64,000 nt of DNA from Cladocopium goreaui (Eukaryota; Sar; Dinophyceae; Suessiales; Symbiodiniaceae), in NCBI GenBank assembly GCA_947184155.2, contig CAMXCT020002734.1, positions 1 through 64,000 of the forward strand, in the 5' to 3' direction. Positions 32,281-42,760 of this stretch are shown here, piece after piece. A program made the position numbers and the translations under genes. How positions within the stretch are numbered: position 1 is the first letter of the stretch; the number at the start of each line of letters is the position of its first letter. Below the pieces are notes generated by a model. It made no database searches, was not told where the DNA came from, and was given only the letters and a program-made list of their open reading frames with translations.

Positions 32281-33244
32281 CAGCGACAGTCGCAGGATCC
32301 CCAAACCTGTGGGTCGGCAACGCATTGTGCTACACGCATTTGCCGGTCGACGCAGATTGGGCGACTTACAATATTATCTGGAGAGGGATTTATCCAGCAA
32401 GGCATCCTATGATTTGGTGACTGTGTCTCTTGACATCGTCATTAACCAGCACTGGGGAGATGCCACAAGGGCTGATACACGTCGTCTCTGGCTCTATTAA
32501 GCCATTAGAGATCGTTACGTGATCGGTTTTGTCGCTGGACCGCCATGTGAAACATGGTCGAGGGCGCGAGGAGTTCCACATGGCCGAGCTCCTCCTGCAG
32601 ATGGTGATGGTGATGCGGCGCCTGGACTTCCAGTACATGGCAGAGGACTCCCTAGAATCCTTCGTACGCTTTCTGAGTTATGGGGCCTTATGTCACTTGG
32701 CATCCGTGAACTCTGTCAGATCCTGACAGGGAACAGTCTTTTGATATTCGCCCTGGAGGCGATTGTAGAAATCGCACTCGCGGGCTCAGTTGGCTTAGTA
32801 GAACATCCGGCGGAGCCGGATGACCTGGTAGATGCCTCATCCATCTGGAGACTTCCAGTAATGGACATCATTTTGCATCTACCATGTGTGGAAAAGATTC
32901 GCTTCGCACAAGGTCTTCTTGGCGCCAAGACAGCTAAGCCAACGGAACTCCTTTGCGTGAACCTGCCATCTATGATGCAACATCTCCACGCCAATCGCGT
33001 TCGTAAGGAACTGCCGAGAGGCCAATCTGTGGGCAAGGATGGTCAAGGGCACTGGCGTACGTCCTCCTTAAAGGAGTACGCTCCAGCATTGTGCAAAGCG
33101 ATTTCTGAAGCACTCAGGGCAGCTTTTGACCCACAAGAGGTTGCTGCCGAACATGTCTGTGTCCCTCAGCATCTTCTGGACATTTGTCATTCAATGCAAG
33201 TTCAGACATTTGGATCGAACTTTGGACCCGACTATGCTAGGTGA
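32240..33244 (+). pseudogene. Methyltransferase-like segment (C5-MTase-type motifs) of the mobile element
   Basis: One frame, interrupted by a single TAA at 32498-32500. The order of landmarks matches an AdoMet-dependent C5-cytosine methyltransferase. LHAFAGRRRLGD (32330-32365) is at the motif I position. VSLDI (from 32423) sits where an acidic residue usually ends strand 2. FVAGPPCETWSRARG (from 32528) fits motif IV with its catalytic Pro-Cys. LVEHP (32795-32809) takes the place of motif VI ENV. GAKTAKPTELL (from 32921) follows. EHP for ENV and the absence of a clear QxRxR motif mean either a divergent subfamily or a look-alike fold. About 300 codons in total, with no target-recognition domain recognised. 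Retrotransposon-borne cytosine methyltransferases are known in dinoflagellates; assigning this one is inference. The stop and upstream frameshifts suggest it is inactive. Confidence 0.5.
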
Positions 33245-33319
33245 CACATTCATCTTCCTTTTGAATTCACATTTGCAGAGCCGCGGCGTCACAGCATCAA
33301 AGAGCTCACAGGAAAAACT

Positions 33320-33486
33320 GCGTATATTATATATATAGAGGTATATGTATATATGTGTATATGTATATATGTGTAAATGTATATATGTGTATATGTATTT
33401 ATGTGTGCATATATATATATATATATACATATGTATATATATATATGTATACATATACACACACACACACATATATATATATATAA
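33320..33486. repeat. TA/TG microsatellite right of the mobile-element block
   Basis: tatatgtgtatatgtat repeats, then (ta)n and cacacacaca. Similar in kind to 29165-29310. Confidence 0.9.
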
Positions 33487-33543
33487 AAGATACATGGTCA
33501 GCCCCCCAAATAGATAGAACAGTTGAAACCCTGGAAATTCCAG

Positions 33544-33620
33544 GGGACACATCATCCTTGGCGCCCAGGAGCGCCAAGGAAGCCGCGCAACGCGGGGTGG
33601 AGGCGACGGAGATGGAGGAT
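33544..33620 (+). CDS. Candidate coiled-coil exon
   Basis: After attccag the + strand reads (G)[17 protein letters not shown] and VEATEMED in a frame open to 33651. GT at 33597 is a possible donor. GC-rich island, phase 1 start. Confidence 0.4.
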
Positions 33621-33659
33621 TTTCCTCTCCAAAAATGGGATATACCCAAATAACCCATT

Positions 33660-34664
33660 TTTAATAGGGAAAATGAGGATGAACCCATAGATTTAGGATT
33701 TAGGATGATTTACATAGGGATATCCTATTTTCGGTGAAGCCCAACTAAAACATCTAAAATACAAACCTTGGGGGTGATTCAACTTCAACACCTTGGGTGA
33801 TTAACCCAAGGGGTTTCCAAAGCATGGGGGTCAAAGAATGGAGGTTATTTAACTTCACTGAGAAAACAAGAAGCAAGGTGATTTGACCAAGAAATGGGAG
33901 AAATTGGGATTGGAAGAAACACACATGGGCCCACAAGAATCCCTCAACGAGAAATGCGTGACTGCTGCCGCCCAGTGAGAAACCCAAGAGTCAATCCCAA
34001 TTCCGGTTTTGAAACCTCCACAGATATGGATGATGCGTGTTTATTTTCTCCTTTAACATGGTGATTTCCTATGGTTTTCCCGCTAAACAACATGTCTTTT
34101 TTCATGATTGTACCATAAACATGATGGTTTTCCCACGATTTTCCCTTTAAAATAAGAGGTTTTCCTGTTGCCGCCTTGGTTTTTAAACTTGGAGAGGGAC
34201 CTTGGTCGCTGCTGAAACTGGAAGAAACCAACCCTTTTCCATTGAAAAATGCCATGACTTGGAATAGTTTCCCCATTTTCAGACGAAATTTTCATAGATG
34301 ATTATTAGGATTAGTCTAGGCACGTCATGATTTTTGGGATTATCATTGATTTATCGGGATTATAGAATAATGTCCGGATTATGGTGATTATCGTTTGCAG
34401 ATTATTATGGGTTGCCGTTTCAGCCCCTGGGGCCTCTTTTTTGGTGATGTAGAGTGGCATTCCTTCTTTCTCGGAAACCCAACTTTTGATCCACAGCATT
34501 TGTTTCTTGAAGATATGACGGACACCTGAAACCATGGAATGCTTGCAAGACTTTGAGCTAACCTTTGGCAATTTATCTAACATAGCTGTGGAAAATGGTT
34601 CCCTTGTAGATGAATTTCCTATCCAAACCTCCATTTTGATGGGGCATTTCCCAGTGATATCCAG
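33660..34664. other. No firm gene
   Basis: A frame near 33929 reads QESLNEKCVTAAAQ before a stop and could be an exon. The antisense frames at 33944-34276 and 34311-34781 have no recognisable motif. Confidence 0.35.
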
Positions 34665-34727
34665 GAAGACCTGCGAGAGCAACTGCGAAAGATGCCACTT
34701 GGGGCCCCCAACCACGAAAATGGCGAG
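34665..34727 (+). CDS. EDLR-family exon C1 (63 nt)
   Basis: First member of the EDLR exon family. After gatatccag it reads EDLREQLRKMPLGAPNHENG plus Glu and ends at GGCGAG-GTTCCG, 63 nt, phase 0 at both ends. A second possible donor, GTAGCC at 34743, gives 78 nt. More diverged than the array copies, which suggests an older duplicate. Confidence 0.55.
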
Positions 34728-35464
34728 GTTCCGGGAGGGGAGGTAGCCATGGGTTTTCCCAGGTAGGCAGAATTGGGGCAATGCTTTGCCATTGGCCCAT
34801 CCATTTTGGGGGTATCTAGCCTATCTAGCCAGCAAAAATGCTACACATTTCTCCGGAGATGAAGAGTGATTGAACAATGATAGCTGATTATGCTCAATAT
34901 ACCTGGGTGGTGGTATCATATTTTTCAGTCATATTTAGAGTGATTCTTGTGTTGTTGGGATGGGTTGAAGGTTGTAGTGCCGGTCCATCAGAGGTCCCTA
35001 CTTTAAGTAGGGTCAATTTAAGTGACCCCCAAGTGATTTGTGCCATTAGGGCCCAAGTGAGCCTTTAAGATCCAAGTAGCCAAAATAGCCAAAATAGCCA
35101 AAATCCCATTGAAAAGGCATCAGCCCAAGATCCAAGTAGCCTTCAAGATCCAAGCATCCCCATTTCAGGCAGCCCAAGTAGCCAACTTATGTTTGGCTGA
35201 TTGGTTCTCTCCGATTTGAGGGGGCCTGTATGTAAAAACCCTACAAGGTGGTGCCTTGCCAGTTATTAAGTTGGTTTATAAAACCCGTTAACTATTGATA
35301 TATCATGATATATCTATATCTATGCTATCCCATATCTACCAGAGTGAATTAACTATAGATATGAAAACTATATAGATATATCTACCATTGGGCCATGGGT
35401 TTAGATGTTTACCTTAGGGTATCTGCCCCATGGATCTCCCACAAACGCCGGACGTTTTCCACAG

Positions 35465-35529
35465 GAAGATCTTCGGGAGCAGCTGCGGAAGATGCAAGAG
35501 ATGGAGGAGCAGCGGCTGCGATGTCTGCG
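35465..35529 (+). CDS. EDLR-family exon C2
   Basis: After ttttccacag it reads EDLREQLRKMQEMEEQRLRC and continues in frame to GYPAW at a TIR-1 left end. Donors could be GTGTCT at 35530 (65 nt), or GTAAAC inside the TIR-1 end at 35587. It retains a fuller coiled-coil pattern than the array exons. Confidence 0.5.
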
Positions 35530-35575
35530 GTGTCTCGATTTTACGGGAGAAAATTCGCGCAGCAAAAAGTGCGGA

Positions 35576-35686
35576 TACCCGGCCTGGTAAACTAACAAAA
35601 AGCTATTGAAAATGGCCATTTATAGCGAATTTTCCCATAAAAAATGGGTGATTTTCCATAGTTATGTGGCTGTTTACCAGAGGGTA
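35576..35686 (-). mobile_element. TIR-1 element directly after exon C2
   Basis: The left end is slightly altered (tacccggcctggtaaac). Full body and perfect right end. The open frame of exon C2 runs into it. Confidence 0.8.
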
Positions 35687-35914
35687 TCATGGGATACAGT
35701 ATCCATAGATATTTGAGATATTTTGGAATCCTTTGGATGGGTTGAACTATTTCCCAACTATATGGGTAATTATATAAGCCCAATGGGAACCTAGTTTCTT
35801 CATGTACCTTGTAATTACACACAGCCGGGTCTAGGGCCAATGGCATGCTTACATCAAAGGTGTTATGGGCAGCAAAAGTAAACTAAATGTGTTTTTTTCT
35901 TTCCAGAGTATCCG

Positions 35915-36125
35915 TGATTGTTGTGTTGGTGTTGGTGTTGGTGTTGGTGTTGTTTTTGGTGTTGTTGTTGTTGTTGCTGTTGCTGTTGGTGTTGTTGTTG
36001 TTGTGGTGGTCGTGGTCGTCCTCGTCGTCGTCCTCGCAGTAGTAGTAGTAGTAGTAATAGTAGTAGTAGTAGTAGTACTAGTACTAGTACTAGTACTAGT
36101 ACTAGTACTAGTACTAGTACAACAT
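35915..36125 (+). repeat. gtt / gtc / tag / actagt trinucleotide-hexanucleotide field
   Basis: ttggtgttggtg, then cgtcgtcgtcc, tagtagtagt and actagtactagt runs. Non-coding. Confidence 0.9.
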
Positions 36126-36290
36126 TATTATTACTATTATTTTCATTATTATTTTGTATGTATATATAATAGTTTTTCCACGCACATCATCCCTCATTGA
36201 GAATGGAGGTCGCCCTTCTGGCTTGACCCAAGTTGTTGGAGACCAGTGCGAAGTCCAGGTCACTTAAGGGTATGTTTGAACATTTGGTTA

Positions 36291-36397
36291 TACCATCTGG
36301 TTATGACTAACATAGCCATGGAAAATCACCATTTTTAATAGGTAAACCATCTATAAATGGGCCATTTTCCCATGGCTATGTTAAATAACCAGAGGGT
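36291..36397 (+). mobile_element. TIR-1 element
   Basis: taccatctggttatgac left end and ataaccagagggta right end. Confidence 0.8.
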
Positions 36398-36416
36398 ACT
36401 TCCCAAGTGGAGCTTT

Positions 36417-36503
36417 CCTAAAATAGGGGATCCCCAAGTCACCATAGGTTTCATTACTAAAATGGTCTAATTTTGGATGATTTGGGGGTGCCCCCATTTC
36501 AGG
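36417..36503 (+). mobile_element. TIR-3 element
   Basis: Ends cctaaaataggggatcccc and gggggtgcccccatttcagg. The best-preserved TIR-3 copy. Confidence 0.7.
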
Positions 36504-36784
36504 AAACCTCCAAATGGTTTGTAATTGAAAATCCCAAAATCAAATGGATGATTTGGGGATACCCCCATGACTTAGGAAACATCCAAATGGCTGTTGAATG
36601 AGAACATGATAAACTATCCAGCGGAAAAATGGACCCATTTTCAGAGACGCCGATTCACTTTCAGGCCTCAAAAAAAAGGACCCCTTGAGCCTTGAGCCAT
36701 CAACAATAGCCCTTATTGATGGGTTCACATGGGAGCCGATCGCAAACGCAAGTCTAAGAATTGTGAAAGGGCATGTGTCTTTCA

Positions 36785-36840
36785 GCATCCGCGATTGTAA
36801 AGCTCTGCGTCGCGATTGATCGGCGATTGGTCTGCAATTG
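36785..36840 (+). repeat. GCGATTGG motif cluster
   Basis: tccgcgattgtaaag, cgcgattgatcggcgattgg and variants. Confidence 0.55.
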
Positions 36841-37044
36841 AGACAACCATTAGTTGTATAAGAATCGAGTCTGTAAGAGGAGAAATCAATAGTATATTAT
36901 TTTAATGGCATGGCTTCATTTCAGCCTTATACTGTATTCGGGTCGGCCTAGACACTGTGTTCAATAGTGATAGCCAATAGCAAAGAAGAATCAGAACAAC
37001 AAGTTCAAAGTCTAACAACCCAGATCAATTCAATTTTCCAAAAA

Positions 37045-37262
37045 TGTCGATGAAATCGGCGATTGGTTCGCGGTTGATCCGCGATTGTTAAACCCGCCTG
37101 AGTAGGGCCTGGCTCACGCCATGCCTCTAAATACTGTGATATGTAGCAATGTTTTGACTTTGACGATTCTCTGCACAAACTCGTGTCGCATACGACAAAG
37201 GCCGCGATTGACACCGTTGAAAAATCGCGGAAGAGTTTCGCGGTTTTCTTCGGCGATTGTAG
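37045..37262 (+). repeat. GCGATTGG motif cluster
   Basis: cggcgattggttcgcggttg, ccgcgattg (twice) and cggcgattg over about 200 bp. Confidence 0.55.
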
Positions 37263-37429
37263 CTGCCCCAGATAGCTATTGATGGGGGATTCAACCGAAA
37301 ATTCACTGGTGGTATTTCCAATAGTTTCTTTTTTCCAGCCAAAGAAACGCGGGATTCTGGTGGTTTTTCATGTGGTAACTCATGATGAGTTGATGTAGTA
37401 AAGTGACATCAAGTGACTAATATACATCA

Positions 37430-37531
37430 TTAATATCCATAGGATCCATGTATGGTATATATGCTAACATGACTGGGGTATATTGATGGTAAATGTTACC
37501 ATATATAGCATACATGGATCCTATGGGATAT
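37430..37531. repeat. Inverted repeat, arms about 36 bp
   Basis: tatccataggatccatgtat faces atacatggatcctatgggat. The inner arm parts ggtatatatgc and ggtaccat-type phrases keep pairing with a few changes. Confidence 0.75.
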
Positions 37532-37862
37532 AGGCTGTAAATGGCTGTAGAGTTCACTTTTTTTCAGGTCGTCCAAGGTCTTGATGACAAAAGGGTGTTG
37601 TACTGCCTGCAGCACCTGCATCATTTTTATGTTGGATACAGGAAGACCTTCAATGATGGTCACTGCTTGTTTCTAGATTGAGGTTTATTTCAAATACCAG
37701 CTTTTTCGGGGTGAAGAAATTAAGTGGACCTCCAAACAAGAAGATGACCTGATTGGACAGCATGATGATCATGAGGTGTGACAGCATGTTTAAGCAGTGA
37801 TGGAACCTGAAGGGAAATCGAACTTGAACCAGAAAGATCTACCAGTCCCTCTTAAAGCGCAG

Positions 37863-37919
37863 GAAGACCTGCGTGCCCAGCTTCGGAAGATGGAAGCCGG
37901 CGCTTCCGATCATGAAACC
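37863..37919 (+). CDS. EDLR exon A1
   Basis: EDLRAQLRKMEAGASDHET. This A copy is closest to the B type in its first half. Acceptor aaagcgcag, GT at 37920, optional end +6. Confidence 0.6.
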
Positions 37920-38005
37920 GTGGCGGTTTCTTGGCTATGCTGAGATGAATAGCTTTTCCATAGGTCTTTCTGGATGAGCCGTTTTCATTTGAGAAGAAGC
38001 TTCCT

Positions 38006-38123
38006 ATGGCTAGAGAGATTAGTGTCAGAGCGGAAATTCTAAGGAGGTTCAGAAGAGGTCACATCACATTAGTACAGTCCTATCCCAACAGATCTCAACC
38101 TTCGAGTGATGTTGTGCCTACAG
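38006..38123 (+). other. Conserved A-to-B spacer with ATG frame
   Basis: Each unit has an ATG here (MAREISVRAEILR...) opening a frame of 80-138 codons that crosses exon B in another frame. Conservation equals that of the surrounding spacer, so it is probably not coding. Confidence 0.4.
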
Positions 38124-38180
38124 GAAGACCTTCGGGCACAATTGCGGAAGATGGAAGCTGGCGCTTCCGACAAAGACAAG
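38124..38180 (+). CDS. EDLR exon B1
   Basis: EDLRAQLRKMEAGASDKDK. Acceptor tgcctacag, GT (GTCGAG) at 38181. In-phase GC at +6. Confidence 0.6.
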
Positions 38181-38681
38181 GTCGAGGCACCAAATGGCAT
38201 TATGGACATGTGCAGCATTTTCTATTGCACAGACAAGTGCGAGAAGAGGAAACGCACCACAGCAATATTTGTGCTGTGCGTTTCCCGGATTCGTATAGAA
38301 TTATCAAGATGTACTCACATTTTCCATCCTTTTCCTTCAGTGCATGACCTTTGGTGCAAAGATGTTAAGGGTGCTACTCTTCCTTGGGTGGACTTTAATG
38401 AATTTTGCCAGGCATGATAAGGCATGATATCATTACAAAGATGTCTGTGCTTGTTGGGAATCCATGCGTTTGTCAACTTTGCATCGGCTGGCGATATCAT
38501 TAAACAGTATCAAAACTTACCTCATCAGTCAACATGGCAGGGCCAGCACGTCTTGGTAATCAAAAATGACAGCGGAAGGGCCCCGTTTTCAAGAGGCGAT
38601 TATATCATATTATATCAGTCATCATCGACCATCCACCAATGTAGATTCCATGGCATTTCCACAAACATGTCAGATTGCCAG

Positions 38682-38719
38682 AGTTAGAGGACGACCTAAG
38701 AGAGTCCCTAGGAGCATAA
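38682..38719 (+). CDS. Third exon-like segment D (relic?)
   Basis: Between gattgccag and the perfect donor GTAAGT. It reads ELEDDLRESLGA then TAA just before the donor. Only 22 bp separate its donor from exon A2. In most other units a small deletion changes the frame; the copy at 46889 still reads EDDLREYL. It looks like a diverged member of the EDLR family. Confidence 0.35.
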
Positions 38720-38741
38720 GTAAGTGCAATTTTGTACGCAG

Positions 38742-38798
38742 GAAGACCTACGTGTCCAGCTTCAGAAGATGGAAGCCGGCGCTTCCGACCATGAAACC
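38742..38798 (+). CDS. EDLR exon A2
   Basis: EDLRVQLQKMEAGASDHET, acceptor tgtacgcag, GT at 38799. Confidence 0.6.
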
Positions 38799-39002
38799 GT
38801 GGCGGTTTCTTGGCTATGCTGAGACGAATTGCTTTTCCATAGGTCTTTCTGGATGAGCCGTTTTCATTTGAGAAGAAGCTTCCTATGGCTAGAGAGATTA
38901 GTGTCAGAGCGGAAATTCTAAGGAGGTTCAGACTCGGTCACATCACATTAGCACAGTCCTATCCCAACAGATCTCAACCTTCGAGTGATGTTGTGCCTAC
39001 AG

Positions 39003-39059
39003 GAAGACCTTCGGGCACAATTGCGGAAGATGGAAGCTGGCGCTTCCGACAAAGACAAG
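39003..39059 (+). CDS. EDLR exon B2
   Basis: Identical peptide to B1. GT at 39060. Confidence 0.6.
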
Positions 39060-39622
39060 GTCGAGGCACCAAATGGCATTATGGAAATGTGCAGCATTTT
39101 CTATTGCACAGACAAGTGCAAGAGTAAAGCACCATAGCAACATTTGTGCTGTGCGTTTCCCGGATTCGTATGGAATTATCAAGATGTATTCACATCTTCC
39201 ATCACTTTCCTTCAGTGCATGACCTTTGGTGCAAAGATGTTAAGGGTGCTACTCTTCCTTGGGTGGACTTTTATGAATGTTGCCAGGCATGAGAAGGCAT
39301 GATATCATTACAAAGATCTCTGTGCTTGTTGGGAATCCATGCGTTTGTCAACTTTGCATCGGCTGGCGATATCATCAAACAGTATCAAGACTTACCTCCT
39401 TCAGTCAATATGGCAGGGCCAGCACGTTTTGGTAATCAAAAATGACAGCGGAAGGCGGAAGGGCCCCGTTTTCAAGAGGTAATTATATCATATTATATCA
39501 GTCATCATCGACCATCCACCAATGTAGATTCCATGGCATTTCCACAGGCATGTCAGATTACCAGAGTCAGAGGACGACCTAAGAGATCCTAAGAGTATAA
39601 GTAAGTGCAATTTTGTATGCAG

Positions 39623-39679
39623 GAAGACCTACGTGTCCAGCTTCAGAAGATGGAAGCCGGCGCTTCCGACCATGAAACC
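39623..39679 (+). CDS. EDLR exon A3
   Basis: Standard A peptide. It is followed after only 136 bp by another A, with no B between. Confidence 0.6.
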
Positions 39680-39815
39680 GTGGCGGTTTCTTGGCTATGC
39701 TGAGACGAATTGCTTTTCCATAGGTCTTTCTGGATGAGCCGTTTTCATTTGAGAAGAAGCTTCATATGGCTAGAGAGATTAGTGTCAGAGCGGAAATTCT
39801 AAGGAGGTTCAGCAG

Positions 39816-39872
39816 GAAGACCTACGTGTCCAGCTTCAGAAGATGGAAGCCGGCGCTTCCGACCATGAAACC
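39816..39872 (+). CDS. EDLR exon A4 (extra copy)
   Basis: Second A in the same unit. Its acceptor is created by a junction in which the spacer gaggttcag joins directly to caggaagacc. Confidence 0.6.
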
Positions 39873-40076
39873 GTGGCGGTTTCTTGGCTATGCTGAGACG
39901 AATTGCTTTTCCATAGGTCTTTCTGGATGAGCCGTTTTCATTTGAGAAGAAGCTTCCTATGGCTAGAGAGATTAGTGTCAGAGCGGAAATTCTAAGGAGG
40001 TTCAGACTCGGTCACATCACATTAGTACAGTCCTATCCCAACAGATCTCAACCTTCGAGTGATGTTGTGCCTACAG

Positions 40077-40133
40077 GAAGACCTTCGGGCACAATTGCGG
40101 AAGATGGAAGCTGGCGCTTCCGACAAAGACAAG
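40077..40133 (+). CDS. EDLR exon B3
   Basis: Standard B peptide. GT at 40134. The following spacer has several small indels (40320-40510). Confidence 0.6.
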
Positions 40134-40681
40134 GTCGAGGCACCAAATGGCATTATGGAAATGTGCAGCATTTTCTATTGCACAGACAAGTGCAAGAGTG
40201 AAGCACACATAGCAACATTGTGCTGTGCTTTCCCCGGATTCGTATGGAATTATCAAGATGTATTCACCTCTTTCCACAACTTTCCTTCAGTGCATGACCT
40301 TTGGTGCAAAGATGTTAAGGTGCACTCTTCCTTGGTTGGCTTTTATGAATTTTTGCCGGCATGAGAAGGCATTATATCATTAACAAAGATCTCGTGCTTG
40401 TTGGGAATCCGGCGTTTGTCAACTTGCATCGCTGGCGATATCTCAAACAGTTCAAGACTTACCTCCTTCAGCAATATGGTCAGGGCCGCACGTTTTTGGT
40501 AATCAAAAAAAAATGACAGCGGAGGCCGAATGGCCCCGTTTTCAGAGGTAATTATATCAGTCATCATCGACCATCCACCAATGTAGATTCCATGGCATTT
40601 CCACAAACATGTCAGATTGCCAGAGTCAGAGGACGACCTAAGAGATCCTAAGAGCATAAGTAAGTGCAATTTTGTACGCAG

Positions 40682-40738
40682 GAAGACCTACGTGTCCAGC
40701 TTCAGAAGATGGAAGCCGGCGCTTCCGACCATGAAACC
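40682..40738 (+). CDS. EDLR exon A5
   Basis: Standard A peptide. From here most A-to-B spacers are 201 bp (loss of agg before ttcag). Confidence 0.6.
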
Positions 40739-40939
40739 GTGGCGGTTTCTTGGCTATGCTGAGACGAATTGCTTTTCCATAGGTCTTTCTGGATGAGCCG
40801 TTTTCATTTGAGAAGAAGCTTCATATGGCTAGAGAGATTAGTGTCAGAGCGGAAATTCTAAGGTTCAGACTCGGTCACATCACATTAGTACAGTCCTATC
40901 CCAACAGATCTCAACCTTCGAGTGATGTTGTGCCTACAG

Positions 40940-40996
40940 GAAGACCTTCGGGCACAATTGCGGAAGATGGAAGCTGGCGCTTCCGACAAAGACAAG
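40940..40996 (+). CDS. EDLR exon B4
   Basis: Standard B peptide, GT at 40997. Confidence 0.6.
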
Positions 40997-41560
40997 GTCG
41001 AGGCACCAAATGGCATTATGGAAATGTGCAGCATTTTCTATTGCACAGACAAGTGCGAAGAGGAAAGCACCATAGCAATATTTGTGCTGTGCGTTTCCTG
41101 GATTCGTATGGAATTATCAAGATGTACTCACATTTTCCATCATTTTCCTTCAGTGCATGACCTTTGGTGCAAAGATGTTAAGGGTGCTACTCTTCCTTGG
41201 GTGGACTTTTATGAATGTTGCCAGGCATGAGAAGGCATGATATCATTACAAAGATCTCTGTGCTTGTTGGGAATCCATGCGTTTGTCAACTTTGCATCGG
41301 CTGGCGATATCATCAAACAGTATCAAGACTTACCTCCTTCAGTCAATATGGCAGGGCCAGCACGTTTTGGTAATCAAAAATGACAGCGGAAGGCGGAAGG
41401 GCCCCGTTTTCAAGAGGTAATTATATCATATTATATCAGTCATCATCGACCATCCACCAATGTAGATTCCATGGCATTTCCACAGGCATGTCAGATTACC
41501 AGAGTCAGAGGACGACCTAAGAGATCCTAAGAGTATAAGTAAGTGCAATTTTGTATGCAG

Positions 41561-41617
41561 GAAGACCTACGTGTCCAGCTTCAGAAGATGGAAGCCGGCG
41601 CTTCCGACCATGAAACC
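41561..41617 (+). CDS. EDLR exon A6
   Basis: Standard A peptide, acceptor tgtatgcag. Confidence 0.6.
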
Positions 41618-41821
41618 GTGGCGGTTTCTTGGCTATGCTGAGACGAATTGCTTTTCCATAGGTCTTTCTGGATGAGCCGTTTTCATTTGAGAAGAAGCTT
41701 CCTATGGCTAGAGAGATTAGTGTCAGAGCGGAAATTCTAAGGAGGTTCAGACTCGGTCACATCACATTAGTACAGTCCTATCCCAACAGCTCTCAACCTT
41801 CGAGTGATGTTGTGCCTACAG

Positions 41822-41878
41822 GAAGACCTTCGGGCACAATTGCGGAAGATGGAAGCTGGCGCTTCCGACAAAGACAAG
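41822..41878 (+). CDS. EDLR exon B5
   Basis: Standard B peptide, GT at 41879. Confidence 0.6.
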
Positions 41879-42445
41879 GTCGAGGCACCAAATGGCAGTA
41901 TGGAAATGTGCAGCATTTCATTTTCTATTGCACAGACAAGTGCGAGAAGAGGAAACGCACCACAGCAATATTTGTGCTGTGCGTTTCCTGGATTCGTATG
42001 GAATTATCAAGATGTATTCACATCTTCCATCACTTTCCTTCAGTGCATGACCTTTGGTGCAAAGATGTTAAGGGTGCTACTCTTCCTTGGGTGAACTTTT
42101 ATGAATGTTGCCAGGCATGATAAGGCATGATATCATTGCAAAGATGTCTGTGCTTGTTGGGAATCCATGCGTTTGTCAACTTTGCATCGGCTGGCGATAT
42201 CATCAAACAGTATCAAGACTTACCTCCTTCAGTCAATATGGCCAGCACGTTTTGGTAATCAAAAATGACAGCGGAAGGCGGAAGGGCCCCGTTTTCAAGA
42301 GGTAATTATATCATATTATATCAGTCATCATCGACCATCCACCAATGTAGATTCCACGGCATTTCCACAAACATGTCAGATTACCAGAGTCAGAGGACGA
42401 CCTAAGAGATCCTAAGAGCATAAGTAAGTGCAATTTTGTACGCAG

Positions 42446-42502
42446 GAAGACCTACGTGTCCAGCTTCAGAAGATGGAAGCCGGCGCTTCCGACCATGAAA
42501 CC
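42446..42502 (+). CDS. EDLR exon A7
   Basis: Standard A peptide, GT at 42503. Confidence 0.6.
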
Positions 42503-42703
42503 GTGGCGGTTTCTTGGCTATGCTGAGACGAATTGCTTTTCCATAGGTCTTTCTGGATGAGCCGTTTTCATTTGAGAAGAAGCTTCCTATGGCTAGAGAG
42601 ATTAGTGTCAGAGCGGAAATTCTAAGGTTCAGACTCGGTCACATCACATTAGTACAGTCCTATCCCAACAGATCTCAACCTTCGAGTGATGTTGTGCCTA
42701 CAG

Positions 42704-42760
42704 GAAGACCTTCGGGCACAATTGCGGAAGATGGAAGCTGGCGCTTCCGACAAAGACAAG
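42704..42760 (+). CDS. EDLR exon B6
   Basis: Standard B peptide. The next A is missing. Confidence 0.6.
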
